64,000 bases of DNA from Stenotrophomonas beteli (GTDB taxonomy: Bacteria; Pseudomonadota; Gammaproteobacteria; Xanthomonadales; Xanthomonadaceae): NCBI RefSeq assembly GCF_001431665.1, contig NZ_LLXV01000027.1, positions 49,011-113,010 on the forward strand, read 5' to 3'. The notes under the pieces were generated by a model, which saw only the letters and a program-made list of their open reading frames with translations, was not told the origin of the DNA and searched no databases. This document shows, piece after piece, positions 27,037 to 36,318 of this stretch. Both the position numbers and the translations under genes were made by a program. Each line of letters starts with the position of its first letter. The stretch's first letter is position 1.

Positions 27037-27734
27037 CCGGCAGCTGCCCGGCCGACGCCGCCCCGGAAGACCGCGCGCCGCGCCCGGCCGTGGTCCGTGA
27101 CCTCGGCCGCCAGCCGTACGAGCCGGTGTGGCGCGCGATGCAGCGCTTCACCGACCAGCGCAGCGACACCGATGCCGACGAACTGTGGGTGGTCGAGCAC
27201 GATCCGGTGTTCACCCTGGGCCAGGCCGGCAAGGATGAACACGTGCTGGCGCCGGGCGATATCCCGGTGCTGCATGTGGACCGTGGCGGCCAGGTGACCT
27301 ACCACGGCCCTGGCCAGATCGTGGTCTACCCGCTGCTGCGCCTGCCGCGGCTGGGCATTGGTGTGCGCGACTACGTGTGCCGCATCGAACAGGCCCTCAT
27401 CGATACCCTGGGCGAGTGGAACATCGGCGCCGAACGCCGCGAGGGCGCCCCGGGCGTCTATGTCGGCGGCGCCAAGATCGCTGCGCTCGGCATCCGCGTG
27501 CGCCGCGGCTGCACCTTCCATGGCCTGGCCTTCAATGTGTCGATGGACCTGGAACCCTTCCACCGCATCAACCCCTGTGGCTACCAGGGGTTGCAGGTGA
27601 CCTCGGTGGTAGACTTGGGCGGGCCCTCCGGGATGGAGGCCGTCAAGCCGGTGCTGCTGGACCACCTGGCCCGCCAGTTCGGCCTGCTGCTGCAGCACAC
27701 GCCGGAACTGCCTGATCTTTCTGCGGCCGCCTGA
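27024..27734 (+). CDS. lipB: LipB, lipoyl(octanoyl) transferase
   Basis: LipB moves octanoate from octanoyl-ACP to lipoyl domains, the first step of lipoate attachment. The family motif [12 protein letters not shown] is present, together with the catalytic Lys151 ([10 protein letters not shown]) and Cys185 (NPCGYQG). It has 236 residues. The GTG at 27024 lies inside ybeD; a later in-frame start is possible but would shorten the N-terminal region. lipA follows after 18 bases. Confidence 0.93.
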   Translation: MDAVAGSCPADAAPEDRAPRPAVVRDLGRQPYEPVWRAMQRFTDQRSDTDADELWVVEHDPVFTLGQAGKDEHVLAPGDIPVLHVDRGGQVTYHGPGQIVVYPLLRLPRLGIGVRDYVCRIEQALIDTLGEWNIGAERREGAPGVYVGGAKIAALGIRVRRGCTFHGLAFNVSMDLEPFHRINPCGYQGLQVTSVVDLGGPSGMEAVKPVLLDHLARQFGLLLQHTPELPDLSAAA

Positions 27735-27752
27735 CCGCCCCCCGGAACTGCC

Positions 27753-28763
27753 ATGACTGAAACCACCGCCCGTTCCATTCCCCTGCAGATCGTGCAGGGC
27801 GACTCTCCGTCCGCCGCGCCGTTGCAGGCCGGGGTCAAGCAGCTGGGCGGTGACAAGATCAACCGCTCGCCGGTGCAGTTCGCCGACGCGCCGGTGTTGC
27901 GCAAGCCGTCCTGGATCCGCGTGCGCATTCCGTCGGGCAATGCCGTGCAGAACCTGAAGGCCAAGCTGCGCGAGAACCGCCTGGTGACCGTGTGCGAGGA
28001 AGCCAGCTGCCCGAACATCCACGAGTGCTTCGGCCACGGCACCGCCACCTTCATGATCCTCGGCGAAGTCTGCACGCGCCGCTGCTCGTTCTGCGACGTG
28101 GCCCACGGCCGCCCGAAGCCGCCCGATGCCAACGAACCGGCCAGCCTCGGCCAGACCGTGGCTGACATGGGCCTGAAGTACGTGGTGGTGACCAGCGTCG
28201 ACCGCGATGACCTGCGCGACGGCGGTGCCCAGCACTTCGTCGACTGCATCACCGCCATCCGCGAGAAGTCGCCGGGCACCCGCATCGAAGTACTGACCCC
28301 GGACTTCCGCGGCAAGGGCCGCATGGAGCGTGCGCTGGAGATCCTGGCGCAGAACCCGCCGGATGTGTTCAACCACAACATCGAAACCGTGCCGGACCTG
28401 TACCGCAACGTGCGCCCGGGCGCGGACTACCAGTGGTCGCTGAACCTGCTGAAGAACTTCAAGGCACAGCACCCGGACGTGCCGACCAAGAGCGGCATCA
28501 TGCTGGGCCTGGGCGAAGATTTCGAGCAGATCAAGGCGACAATGCGTGATCTGCGCGCGCACGACGTGGACATGATCACCATCGGCCAGTACCTGCAGCC
28601 GACCGCGCACCACCACCCGGTGTTGAAGTACTGGACCCCGGATGACTACAAGGCGCTGGAAGACTACGGCTACGCGCTGGGCTTCAGCCACGTGGCCTCT
28701 GGCCCGATGGTGCGCTCGTCGTACCACGCCGACGTGCAGGCCAAGGGCGCCGGCGTCCGGTAA
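27753..28763 (+). CDS. lipA: LipA, lipoyl synthase
   Basis: This radical-SAM enzyme inserts two sulfurs into the bound octanoyl chain. Both iron-sulfur clusters can be seen: the sacrificial cluster Cys81-x4-Cys86-x5-Cys92 and the radical-SAM cluster Cys107-x3-Cys111-x2-Cys114 (CTRRCSFC). The C-terminal conserved RSSYHAD closes the protein. It has 336 residues, normal for LipA. Confidence 0.97.
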   Translation: MTETTARSIPLQIVQGDSPSAAPLQAGVKQLGGDKINRSPVQFADAPVLRKPSWIRVRIPSGNAVQNLKAKLRENRLVTVCEEASCPNIHECFGHGTATFMILGEVCTRRCSFCDVAHGRPKPPDANEPASLGQTVADMGLKYVVVTSVDRDDLRDGGAQHFVDCITAIREKSPGTRIEVLTPDFRGKGRMERALEILAQNPPDVFNHNIETVPDLYRNVRPGADYQWSLNLLKNFKAQHPDVPTKSGIMLGLGEDFEQIKATMRDLRAHDVDMITIGQYLQPTAHHHPVLKYWTPDDYKALEDYGYALGFSHVASGPMVRSSYHADVQAKGAGVR

Positions 28764-28772
28764 GCGGTTGCC

Positions 28773-28843
28773 GCCGGGCCATGGCCCGGCGCTGCCAATG
28801 GGTGTCACCACCATTCTGGTGGGTGCGGACCGTTGGTCCGCAC
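28773..28843. other. Two palindromes after lipA
   Basis: GCCGGGCCATGGCCCGGC at 28773-28790 and GTGCGGACCGTTGGTCCGCA at 28823-28842 are perfect or near-perfect hairpins in the 234-bp lipA-prc gap. Neither has a T-run or GTAG ends, so they may be repeat relatives rather than terminators. Confidence 0.5.
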
Positions 28844-28997
28844 GCCTTCGCCTGCATTCACAATTTGCTACACCGGCCCGGCTAGGCTGGTTTTCCACCG
28901 AGCGCGGCCGGATGACAAACCCGGCAACTTTCGGCACTGTCGTGGTGTCTGAACACCCCGCAGTCTCCCCTTTGGCAAGGCGCCTTCGAGCACGTCA

Positions 28998-31175
28998 ATG
29001 AAATTCAAAGCCCCCGCATTCCTGTTGGCCCTGGCGCTGGTTGCCCCGCTGGCGCTGGCGGCCAAGGCCGACTCGCCCGCATTGCCCGCGGCGGCGACCG
29101 CCGATCAGGTCACGACCTCCAAGCTGGTCTACGGCCTGCTGTCCGACAGCCGCTACGCCTACCGCCCGCGCGCGCTGGACGAGGCCACGTCCAAGGACGT
29201 GTTCAAGCGCTACCTGGAGACGCTGGACGGCGGCAAGCAGTACTTCACCCAGGCCGACGTGGCACGTTTCGCACCGTTTGAAGCCAACATCGCCTCGGCC
29301 ATCCGCGGCGGCGAGCTGGAACCGTCGTTCCAGGTGTTCGCCGTCTACAAGCAGCGCGTCGGCGAGCGTGTGGCCTACGCGCGCAAGCTGCTCAAGCAGG
29401 AGCCGGACTTCACCACCGACGAGCGCTTCGAATACGACCGCAAGAAGGTGCCGTGGGCGGCCAGCAGTGCCGAGCTGGACGAGCTGTGGCGCAAGTCGGT
29501 CAAGAACGATTGGCTGCGCCTGAAGCTGGCCGGCAAGAAGCCCGATGACATCCGCAAGACGCTGGACAAGCGCTATGCGACGCTGGAGAAGTCGGTCAAT
29601 GAACTGAAGGGCGAGGACGTCTTCCAGTTCTTCATGAACGCCTACACCAGCGCGGTCGATCCGCATACCGATTACTTCACCCCGCGCACTGCCGAGAACT
29701 TCAACCAAGCGATGTCGCTGTCGCTGGAAGGCATCGGTGCGCAGCTGCAGCGCCAGGACGACATGGTGGTGATCCGCGAGATCATCGCCGGCGGTCCGGC
29801 CGCGGTGGACGGCACGCTGAAGCCGGGTGACCGCATCGTCGGCGTGGGCCAGGGCAAGTCCGGCCTGGTCGAGGATGTGATCGGCTGGCGCATCGATGAC
29901 GTCGTGGCCAAGATCCGCGGTGCCAAGGATACCCAGGTCAAGCTGGAGTTCATCCCGGCCGCCGAGGGCGTGGATGGCAAGCACCACACGCTGGTGCTGA
30001 CCCGCCAGAAGGTGCGCCTGGCCGAACAGGCCGCCAAGGGCGAGACCATGACCATTCCGGCCGCCAATGGCGAACCGGCGCGCAAGGTCGGCGTGATCAA
30101 GCTGCCGACCTTCTACCAGGACTTCGAAGGCCGTCGCCGCAATGCGGCCGACTATGCCTCGGCCACCCGCGACGTGGCCAAGCTGCTGGCCGGCTTCAAG
30201 AACGACAAGCTGGACGGCGTGGTGCTGGACCTGCGCAACAACGGGGGTGGTTCGCTGGATGAGGCGATCGAACTGACCGGCCTGTTCATCGAGCAGGGCC
30301 CGGTGGTGCAGGTGCGCGAGTCCGGTGGCCGCGTCACCGTCAACAGCGACCGCAACCAGGGCGTGGCGTGGGACGGCCCGTTGGCCGTGCTGATCAATCG
30401 TGGTTCGGCGTCGGCCTCGGAAATTTTCGCTGGCGCCATCCAGGACTACGGCCGTGGCCTGGTGATCGGTGAGACCAGCTTCGGCAAGGGCACTGTGCAG
30501 AACATCGTCGACCTCGACCGTTGGCCGAGTGGCGAGACCCAGCGCTTTGGCCAGGTGAAGCTGACCATCGCCCAGTTCTTCCGTATCAGCGGCAGCAGCA
30601 CCCAGCACAAGGGCGTAGTACCGGACCTGGCTTTCCCGGCCAGCGTCGATGCCACCGAGTTCGGTGAAAGCACCTACGACAACGCGCTGCCGTGGACCCG
30701 CATCGCTGCCGTGCCGCACACCCAGTACGGCAACTTCGCGCCGCTGCTGCCGAAGCTGGAAAGCCGCCACGGCGCGCGTATCGCCACCGACAAGGAATTC
30801 CAGTGGTGGAACGAGGATGTGGAGCAGTTCCGCACCGAAGCGGCGAAGAAGTACATCTCGTTGAATGAAGCCACCCGCCGCGCCGAGCGTGAGCGCCAGG
30901 ACAGCCAGCGCAAGGAGCGCCAGCTGCAGCGCAAGGAACTGGGCCTGGCCCTGGATCCGCTGGCCGATGACAGCAGCGATGACGGCCTGACCGGCAACGA
31001 GCGCGACATCGTCAAGGACGCCGCGCGCGAGAAGGCCGCCGAGAAGCGTCCGGACCCGCTGCTGCGTGAGTCGGCCTCGATCCTGGCCGATGCAGTGAAC
31101 CTGCTGGAGGCTGATCGCCCGCTGTCGGCGCAGGTGCTGCCGCAGTCCACCGGCGCCGGTCGCTGGGCCGACTGA
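28998..31175 (+). CDS. prc: Prc/Tsp-type carboxy-terminal processing protease
   Basis: This is a periplasmic S41A serine protease of 725 residues that trims or degrades envelope proteins from their C-termini. The order is a signal peptide, the Tsp N-terminal domain, a PDZ domain (about residues 235-310), the protease core, and the DUF3340-type C-terminal domain rich in Arg and Glu. The catalytic dyad is Ser472 (GSASASEIF) and Lys497 (FGKGTVQN), 25 apart as in E. coli Tsp. Known Prc substrates include lytic hydrolases and PBP3, which fits a region rich in wall genes, though here it is only a neighbour. Confidence 0.94.
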   Translation: MKFKAPAFLLALALVAPLALAAKADSPALPAAATADQVTTSKLVYGLLSDSRYAYRPRALDEATSKDVFKRYLETLDGGKQYFTQADVARFAPFEANIASAIRGGELEPSFQVFAVYKQRVGERVAYARKLLKQEPDFTTDERFEYDRKKVPWAASSAELDELWRKSVKNDWLRLKLAGKKPDDIRKTLDKRYATLEKSVNELKGEDVFQFFMNAYTSAVDPHTDYFTPRTAENFNQAMSLSLEGIGAQLQRQDDMVVIREIIAGGPAAVDGTLKPGDRIVGVGQGKSGLVEDVIGWRIDDVVAKIRGAKDTQVKLEFIPAAEGVDGKHHTLVLTRQKVRLAEQAAKGETMTIPAANGEPARKVGVIKLPTFYQDFEGRRRNAADYASATRDVAKLLAGFKNDKLDGVVLDLRNNGGGSLDEAIELTGLFIEQGPVVQVRESGGRVTVNSDRNQGVAWDGPLAVLINRGSASASEIFAGAIQDYGRGLVIGETSFGKGTVQNIVDLDRWPSGETQRFGQVKLTIAQFFRISGSSTQHKGVVPDLAFPASVDATEFGESTYDNALPWTRIAAVPHTQYGNFAPLLPKLESRHGARIATDKEFQWWNEDVEQFRTEAAKKYISLNEATRRAERERQDSQRKERQLQRKELGLALDPLADDSSDDGLTGNERDIVKDAAREKAAEKRPDPLLRESASILADAVNLLEADRPLSAQVLPQSTGAGRWAD

Positions 31176-31200
31176 GCGGCTCGACAAGCGAGAGACCCGA

Positions 31201-31220
31201 GGGGCCGGCCTGGCCGGCCC
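31201..31220 (+). terminator. Possible terminator after prc
   Basis: GGGGCCGGCC and its complement GGCCGGCCCC-like arm form a tight hairpin 25 bp after the prc stop, followed by a T-rich stretch TTCGTCTT. The weak T-run makes this uncertain. A degenerate GTAG repeat follows near 31247. Confidence 0.4.
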
Positions 31221-31420
31221 TTCGTCTTCCTGGGGACGTCCATCCCGGTAGCGTCGGCCCATGCCCGGCCAGCGGCGTGCCACGAACGACTTGATCCCCC
31301 TCCGTCCCCTTTTCAGTGCATGAACCGGCAGCAACCGGTGGGCCCCGGTGGCGCCGGTTTCGACCTGCCGCACACGGGCGCAGGGCTACCCTTGGCGGTA
31401 CCGTCCTCGCAGGAGTACCC

Positions 31421-32008
31421 ATGCGGGCCTCCCGTCTTTCCAGCGTTGCCGTAGCGCTTTCCAGCGCCCTGATCCTGTCGGCCTGTGGTGGTCGTGCCGC
31501 CGAAAGCACCGTCCTGCGCGAGTCGTTTGATTCGGGCGATACCTTCTCGCGCACGGTCGATGGTCGCCCCGGCGAGGCCTGCGAGGCAGCACGCCGCACC
31601 CTGCTCAGCCAGGGCTATGCCATCGCCCGCGCCGACGACACCCAGGTGGAGGGGAACAAGAACTTCCAGCCACGCGAAGATGATCACGAGCAGCTGGTGC
31701 TGCGCATCTCCTGCGCGCCGCGCGGCAACCAGGCGCTGGTGTTCGTCAGTGCGGTGCAGGACCGTTACGCCCTGAAGAAGAGCCCGACCTCGGCCAGTGT
31801 CGGCGTCGGTGCGCTGGGTTCGGTATCGCTGCCGTTCGGCAGCAATGACGACTCGCTGGTGAAGGTGGCCAGCAGTACGGTCACCGATGCCGAATTCTAT
31901 CGGCGCTTCTTCCAGCGCCTGCAGCAGTACCTGCCGGGCGAAGCAGGCACGCCGCCATCGCCACCGCCGGCCCCTGAACCCGCACCGGCGGCCACGGGCC
32001 AGGGTTGA
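31421..32008 (+). CDS. DUF2242 family lipoprotein
   Basis: This is a 195-residue exported protein whose length and features match DUF2242 lipoproteins, whose function is unknown. The signal ends LILSAC with Cys at residue 22. The ESFDSGDTFSR and CEAARRTLLSQGY segments typical of the family follow, and a Pro/Ala-rich tail ends the protein. AGGAG five bases before the ATG fixes the start. The next gene begins within a few bases, so the two form a unit. Confidence 0.8.
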   Translation: MRASRLSSVAVALSSALILSACGGRAAESTVLRESFDSGDTFSRTVDGRPGEACEAARRTLLSQGYAIARADDTQVEGNKNFQPREDDHEQLVLRISCAPRGNQALVFVSAVQDRYALKKSPTSASVGVGALGSVSLPFGSNDDSLVKVASSTVTDAEFYRRFFQRLQQYLPGEAGTPPSPPPAPEPAPAATGQG

Positions 32009-32010
32009 GA

Positions 32011-33267
32011 GTGCGTGGCAGGTGGATGGGCCTGGCCCTGCTGCTGGTGATGCCTGCGCTGGGCAATGCGGCCACACCCGTGGGCTGCACCCAGGGGCTG
32101 CTGCAGCGGTTGGGCTGGCGCTTCGACGCGGCACAGACGCCAGCGCCGCAGGTGCACGCGGGCCCGGTGTGCACGCGCGCGTCGCTGGCCGAGGCGCAGG
32201 CCGCCGGCGATCTTCAGGTGCGGTGGCCGGCGGCGTTGCCGGCCGGTGAGCGCCAGGCGCTGCTGCAGGCGCTGCTGGACGATCCGGCGACGGTCTGCGC
32301 CTATGCCTTCGAACTGGGCGCGGCCACCCGCCGTGCAACGGCCGCATTGCAGGGCAATCCAGACTTCCGCTTCTCCGGGCTGCAGCTGGGGTGGATCGGT
32401 TTTGGCATGCAGGGCGCGCCTTCGCAGGGCTGGCAGCGCACACGCAGTTTCGGTCGTGGCTTCGTGCCCAGTGCCGGCAACAGCCAAGCGCTGCAGGCCT
32501 TCTACAGCGGTTCGGTGCGTGCCGAATGCGGTGTCGGCCGCCAGGTCGCGCAGCTGGCCACCCAGCGCGAGCTGTATGGCGATGCTGCCTTCGATACGGA
32601 GTTCGCTGCGGATGAGCTGTCGATCGGTACCTTCCTGGCGCTGCACGATACCGACAGCATCCTGCTCGGCGCGCATGCCGGCGACTTCTTTGCCGATGGC
32701 AAGGCGGTGCGCACTTCGGCGATGGGCCGGCAGGCCTTCGTCGGTGTTCCCGGCTTCATCGAGCATGTGTACGACAAGGGCAGCCTGGATGACCTGAGCA
32801 ACCAGGCCGAGAACTTCGTCGTGGTCGAGGTGGGCGAGGGTGCCGCGCAGGCACTGGCCCTGCGTGGTGGCCTGGCCTGGTACGACCGGCGCAATGTGGA
32901 GCTGTGGACGCTGGCGCAACGCATCCCGCGCGTGGGCCGGCGCTACTTTGAACGCTTGCTGTTCGAGCGCGATCCCGGCCTGCGCGCGGCACTGGCGCCA
33001 CGCCATCGCGACACGCTGGCCCGCATGGACCAGCTGCTGGACGATCCGTTCTACCAGCAGTTCGTGATCTATGTGCATCCACGCGGTATACGTCCCATCG
33101 GCTACCACGTCGCCCGCCTGCTCGATCGCAACCCGCGTACGCCGTTTTCGATCGACCTGGCGGTGCACAATCTGCATACCACGCTCTACCGGCGTTGGCG
33201 CGAGGCGCAGCTGCGCCACTGCGCGGCTACCGGCAGGCCAGGCAGCCTGACCCTAGACCCCAACTGA
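32011..33267 (+). CDS. Uncharacterised secreted protein
   Basis: I do not recognise this 418-residue protein. A signal peptide of about 18-20 residues ends near ALGNAAT. The mature part has few cysteines and shows ECGVGRQVAQLATQRELYG, DELSIGTFLALHDTDS and, near the C-terminus, VIYVHPRGIRPIGYHVARLL. One could imagine a Cys-His hydrolase or transglutaminase-like fold from the ECGVG and later His residues, but that is speculation. GTG 32011 is preferred as start because AGGG lies six bases upstream; TTG 32005 and ATG 32026 are alternatives. It follows the DUF2242 gene almost without gap and precedes gnd by 10 bp. Confidence 0.72.
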   Translation: MRGRWMGLALLLVMPALGNAATPVGCTQGLLQRLGWRFDAAQTPAPQVHAGPVCTRASLAEAQAAGDLQVRWPAALPAGERQALLQALLDDPATVCAYAFELGAATRRATAALQGNPDFRFSGLQLGWIGFGMQGAPSQGWQRTRSFGRGFVPSAGNSQALQAFYSGSVRAECGVGRQVAQLATQRELYGDAAFDTEFAADELSIGTFLALHDTDSILLGAHAGDFFADGKAVRTSAMGRQAFVGVPGFIEHVYDKGSLDDLSNQAENFVVVEVGEGAAQALALRGGLAWYDRRNVELWTLAQRIPRVGRRYFERLLFERDPGLRAALAPRHRDTLARMDQLLDDPFYQQFVIYVHPRGIRPIGYHVARLLDRNPRTPFSIDLAVHNLHTTLYRRWREAQLRHCAATGRPGSLTLDPN

Positions 33268-33277
33268 AGGTGAAACA

Positions 33278-34183
33278 ATGGATATTGCAATGATCGGCCT
33301 CGGCCGCATGGGTGCCAACATGGCCCAGCGCCTGCATCGCGGCGGCCACCGCGTGGTCGGCTACGACCCGGGCGAAGGTGCCCGCCAGCGCGCCGCCGAG
33401 GCCGGCCTGGAGGTGGTGGATTCGCTGGCCGCCGCCGTGGCCGCGCTGCCGGCGCCGCGCGTGGTGTGGCTGATGGTGCCGGCCGGCGAGACCGTCGACC
33501 AGACCCTGGGCCAGCTGACCCCGCACCTGGCCGAAGGTGACATCGTCATCGACGGCGGCAACTCCAACTACCAGGACTCGATCCGCCGCGCCAAGGCGCT
33601 GGCCGAAGACGATCTGGGCTACGTGGACTGCGGCACCAGCGGTGGCGTATGGGGCCTGCAGGAAGGCTACAGCCTGATGGTCGGTGGCGAAGCAACGGTG
33701 GTGGAGCAGATCGCGCCTTTGCTGCGCACGCTGGCACCGGCCGAGGATCGCGGCTGGGCCCGTGTCGGACCGTCTGGCGCCGGCCACTTCACCAAGATGG
33801 TCCACAACGGCATCGAGTACGGAATGATGCAGGCCTATGCCGAAGGCTTTGCACTGATGGAACGCAAGCAGGAGATGGAGCTGGACCTGGCGCAGGTGGC
33901 CGAGGTGTGGCGTCACGGCAGCGTGGTGCGTTCGTGGCTGCTGGACCTGAGCACCGAAGCGCTCAAGCGCAATCCGTCGCTGGAGGGCATTGCGCCGTAC
34001 GTGGAGGATTCCGGTGAAGGCCGCTGGACGGTGGCCGAAGCCATCGCGCTGGACGTACCGGCACCGGTGATCACCCTGTCGCTGCTGGAACGCCTGCGCT
34101 CGCGTGAATCCAATTCGTTCACCGACCGCCTGCTGTCGGCGATGCGCAACGAGTTCGGCGGCCACGCGATCAAGACGTCGTAA
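33278..34183 (+). CDS. gnd: 6-phosphogluconate dehydrogenase, decarboxylating (short YqeC/GndA type)
   Basis: This enzyme oxidises and decarboxylates 6-phosphogluconate to ribulose-5-phosphate in the pentose phosphate pathway. It is the short form of 301 residues, often NAD-preferring. The N-terminal Rossmann motif is GLGRMGANMA, the substrate motifs are DGGNSNYQDS and CGTSGGVWGLQEGY, and the catalytic region is GPSGAGHFTKMVHNGIEYGMMQ. AAGGTG before the ATG supports the start. It lies 10 bp after the unknown gene. Confidence 0.93.
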   Translation: MDIAMIGLGRMGANMAQRLHRGGHRVVGYDPGEGARQRAAEAGLEVVDSLAAAVAALPAPRVVWLMVPAGETVDQTLGQLTPHLAEGDIVIDGGNSNYQDSIRRAKALAEDDLGYVDCGTSGGVWGLQEGYSLMVGGEATVVEQIAPLLRTLAPAEDRGWARVGPSGAGHFTKMVHNGIEYGMMQAYAEGFALMERKQEMELDLAQVAEVWRHGSVVRSWLLDLSTEALKRNPSLEGIAPYVEDSGEGRWTVAEAIALDVPAPVITLSLLERLRSRESNSFTDRLLSAMRNEFGGHAIKTS

Positions 34184-34218
34184 GCACTGCGGTGGGGTCA
34201 GTGCCCTGCGGCGTTGCC

Positions 34219-34312
34219 GAAGGGATCCGACCCCAGGCAGATCGGGGTCGGATCCCTTCCCGCAGGAAAGGGCTCTGACCCATGCAGCCAGTCGAGCATG
34301 GCTCGACGCTAC
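34219..34312. repeat. Perfect hairpin plus a single SMAG unit after gnd
   Basis: GAAGGGATCCGACCCC at 34219 pairs exactly with GGGGTCGGATCCCTTC ending 34259. The sequence continues GGAAAGGGCTCTGACCC, which resembles the hairpin at 41695-41741. A lone GTCGAG-core unit ending CTAC lies at 34290-34312. The hairpin may also end the gnd transcript. Confidence 0.65.
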
Positions 34313-34340
34313 AAAAGCCTTCTCCGGTCATTGCCACGTC

Positions 34341-34383
34341 ATCCACGCATGGCGTGGATGTGTCGACCAAGGTCGACACCTAC
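34341..34383. repeat. Two adjacent palindromes (ATCCACG and GTCGACC types)
   Basis: ATCCACGCATGGCGTGGAT at 34341-34359 is directly followed by GTGTCGACCAAGGTCGACAC at 34360-34379, then CTAC. The first type recurs at 44203-44225 and the second at 12220-12274. Confidence 0.65.
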
Positions 34384-34389
34384 CGTCGG

Positions 34390-34620
34390 GCGCGGATGAC
34401 TGTCGAAGGCGGGGTGGGTCCGGTTGCGGGGGTGTCCGCGGCATGGATGCCACGGCCAAGCCCCCAAGGGTGAGGGCGCTTTGCTTGCGAAGCACTGCTT
34501 CGCAAGCGTCCGAACGCACAGCCGCCAGCGGCTGGGCGGGACCGCGGAGCGGGGTTTACGGCGTCCCCCGCAACCGGACCCCCCGCCATCTCGCGGATAG
34601 CCGGCTTTTGCTGTTGCTGT
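34390..34620. repeat. Second long imperfect palindrome, inverted relative of 20796-21028
   Basis: GGCGGGGTGGGTCCGGTTGC near 34409 pairs with GCAACCGGACCCCCCGCC near 34569-34586. The inner words GGGGGTGTC, GCGGCATGGATG and GGCGTCCCCCGC are shared with the reverse complement of the 20796-21028 element. A nested perfect hairpin (GCTTGCGAAGCA...TGCTTCGCAAGC) lies at about 34480-34506. No protein-coding frame is convincing. Confidence 0.7.
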
Positions 34621-34624
34621 TGAG

Positions 34625-34649
34625 GTTGCCGGCCAGCGGCCGGCACTAC
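34625..34649. repeat. Single SMAG unit, GCCGGC core
   Basis: GTTGCCGGCCAGCGGCCGGC followed by ACTAC, the inverted form of the unit seen at 4362-4386, alone here. It is the last repeat of the 499-bp gap 34184-34682, which holds no gene. Confidence 0.75.
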
Positions 34650-34682
34650 CGTTTCTGCGGGTGCAGGGCGCAGCCCTGCCGA

Positions 34683-35726
34683 TCACCCCAACGCGATCCG
34701 CCGTCCTTCGCGCGCACTTTCCATGCCGGCCTGCAGCAACCGCATCAGCTGCAGCGCCTGCATCGCGCTGACCGTGGGCTCGCCGTCGCCATGCATCGCC
34801 GCTGCGAACTGCGCGTACAGCCGCCGGTAGTCGCCAGGTAGATTGTCGACCGTCGTGCGCTGCATGTTGTCTTCGGCGTCGCAGCGCACCAGCTCGCCAT
34901 GCCGCGGGTCGATGCCCCAGCCCGGCGCGCCGGGTGCCACGCCGCGGCGCAGCTGCGCCTCCTGCACGTCCAGGCCATGCTTGACCCAGCTGGCCTTGCT
35001 GCCATGCACGCTGAAGTGCGGCGTCTGTGCCGCCACCAGCGAACCGGAATGCACGATCGCGCGATGCCGTGGGTAGTGCAGCACCGCGTGGAAGTAGTCG
35101 ATGCCGCTGCCGCCTTCGCGCTGCACGGCCAGATCCGCGTCGATCGCCTCGGGCCAGCCGAACAGCACCAGCATCTGATCCAGCAGATGCGGGCCCAGGT
35201 CATACCACAGGCCGCTGCCGGGACCCTGCTGCTCGCGCCAGCGGTCGCGCACCTGCGGCCGGTAACGGTCGAAGTGCGCATGGCACTCGGCCACGTCGCC
35301 CAGCACGCCATCAGCCAGCAGCGCCTGCAGGGTCAGGAAGTCGGCATCGAAGCGACGGTTCTGGAACACGGTGGCAATGCGCCCGGCATCGCGGGCGGCA
35401 GCCAGCACCGAGTCCGCTTCGGCGGCATCGAGCGCGAACGGTTTGTCGACCAGCACGTGCTTGCCCGCCGCCAGTGCCGCGATCGCCAGCGGTGCGTGCT
35501 GCTCGTTCGGCGTAGCGATCACCACCGCGTCCACGGCGGGGTCGTCGAACACTTCCTGCGGTGTGGCGCGCACGTGCACGTCGCTGAACGCGCGCAGCAG
35601 CGTGTCGCGTTGCGAACTGACGATGCTGTGCAGCACCAGGCCCGGCGTGTGCTGGATCAATGGAGCATGGAACACACGGCCGGCAAGGCCGTAGCCGATC
35701 AGGGCCAGATGCAGGTCGGGGCGCAT
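34683..35726 (-). CDS. Gfo/Idh/MocA family oxidoreductase
   Basis: This is a 347-residue NAD(P)-dependent oxidoreductase acting on a sugar or cyclitol, of the YdgJ-like subgroup. The Rossmann motif is IGYGLAGRVFHAP, the EKP-like motif is VLVDKPFALDA, and the catalytic His lies in YDLGPHLLDQML. The substrate cannot be predicted. It is a single leftward gene, flanked on its 3' side by the repeat-rich gap. Confidence 0.88.
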   Translation of the reverse strand: MRPDLHLALIGYGLAGRVFHAPLIQHTPGLVLHSIVSSQRDTLLRAFSDVHVRATPQEVFDDPAVDAVVIATPNEQHAPLAIAALAAGKHVLVDKPFALDAAEADSVLAAARDAGRIATVFQNRRFDADFLTLQALLADGVLGDVAECHAHFDRYRPQVRDRWREQQGPGSGLWYDLGPHLLDQMLVLFGWPEAIDADLAVQREGGSGIDYFHAVLHYPRHRAIVHSGSLVAAQTPHFSVHGSKASWVKHGLDVQEAQLRRGVAPGAPGWGIDPRHGELVRCDAEDNMQRTTVDNLPGDYRRLYAQFAAAMHGDGEPTVSAMQALQLMRLLQAGMESAREGRRIALG

Positions 35727-35896
35727 GGCAGGGCTCCGGCAGTGGGAAGGGCAGGGTAAACGACCGGCGGTGGCAGGCCAAAACTGAACGGTTGCCGTTG
35801 CAGGCGCGCCGATTCACGGCGGCATGACCGTGGCGCCACGCCTGCCACACATGCACCTGTCCAGACTGGCAGCACATCCCAAAGGAGTACGACACG

Positions 35897-36280
35897 ATGA
35901 GCAATTCCACCCGTACGCTGATTGCTTCGGCCCTGACCGTGGGCCTGGCGCTGTCTTCCTCCGCCGCATTCGCCAAGGACCCGGCCGCCAAGAGCCCGCC
36001 GACCAGCACGCATCCGGCGACCCATGCCGATCGCCACGACTCCAATGAACCGGTGACCGACAGCTGGATCACCACCAAGGTGAAGGCGGACCTGCTGGCC
36101 AGCAGCAACGTGCCGGGCACCGAAATCAAGGTGGAAACGGTCAATGGCGTGGTCAGCCTCAGTGGCGCGGTGGCCACCCAGGCCGAGAAGGACAAGGCGG
36201 TCACCACTGCCAAGGGCATCAAGGGCGTGACCCGTGTCGACGCCGCTGCACTGAAGGTCAGCGCCGCGGCCAAGCGCTGA
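35897..36280 (+). CDS. BON-domain periplasmic protein (OsmY-like)
   Basis: This is a 127-residue exported protein with a signal peptide ending AAFA and one BON domain (about residues 52-122, DSWITTKVKADLLASSNVPG through GVTRVDAAALKV). BON proteins bind phospholipid or other envelope components, and OsmY-type members respond to osmotic stress. AAAGGAG before the ATG is the strongest ribosome site in the region, which suggests high expression. Confidence 0.85.
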   Translation: MSNSTRTLIASALTVGLALSSSAAFAKDPAAKSPPTSTHPATHADRHDSNEPVTDSWITTKVKADLLASSNVPGTEIKVETVNGVVSLSGAVATQAEKDKAVTTAKGIKGVTRVDAAALKVSAAAKR

Positions 36281-36318
36281 ACCCGGCGGGCGCCCCCGCC
36301 AGGGGCACCCGTTGAGCT

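Noticed and set aside
26670..31373. Two very long minus-strand frames (755 and 792 codons) opposite ybeD-lipB-lipA and prc
   Set aside because: Both mirror well-identified plus-strand genes and have shadow-type composition.
34184..34682. A gene in the gap after gnd
   Set aside because: Only repeats and a long palindrome were found; open frames are short, overlapping and without ribosome sites.
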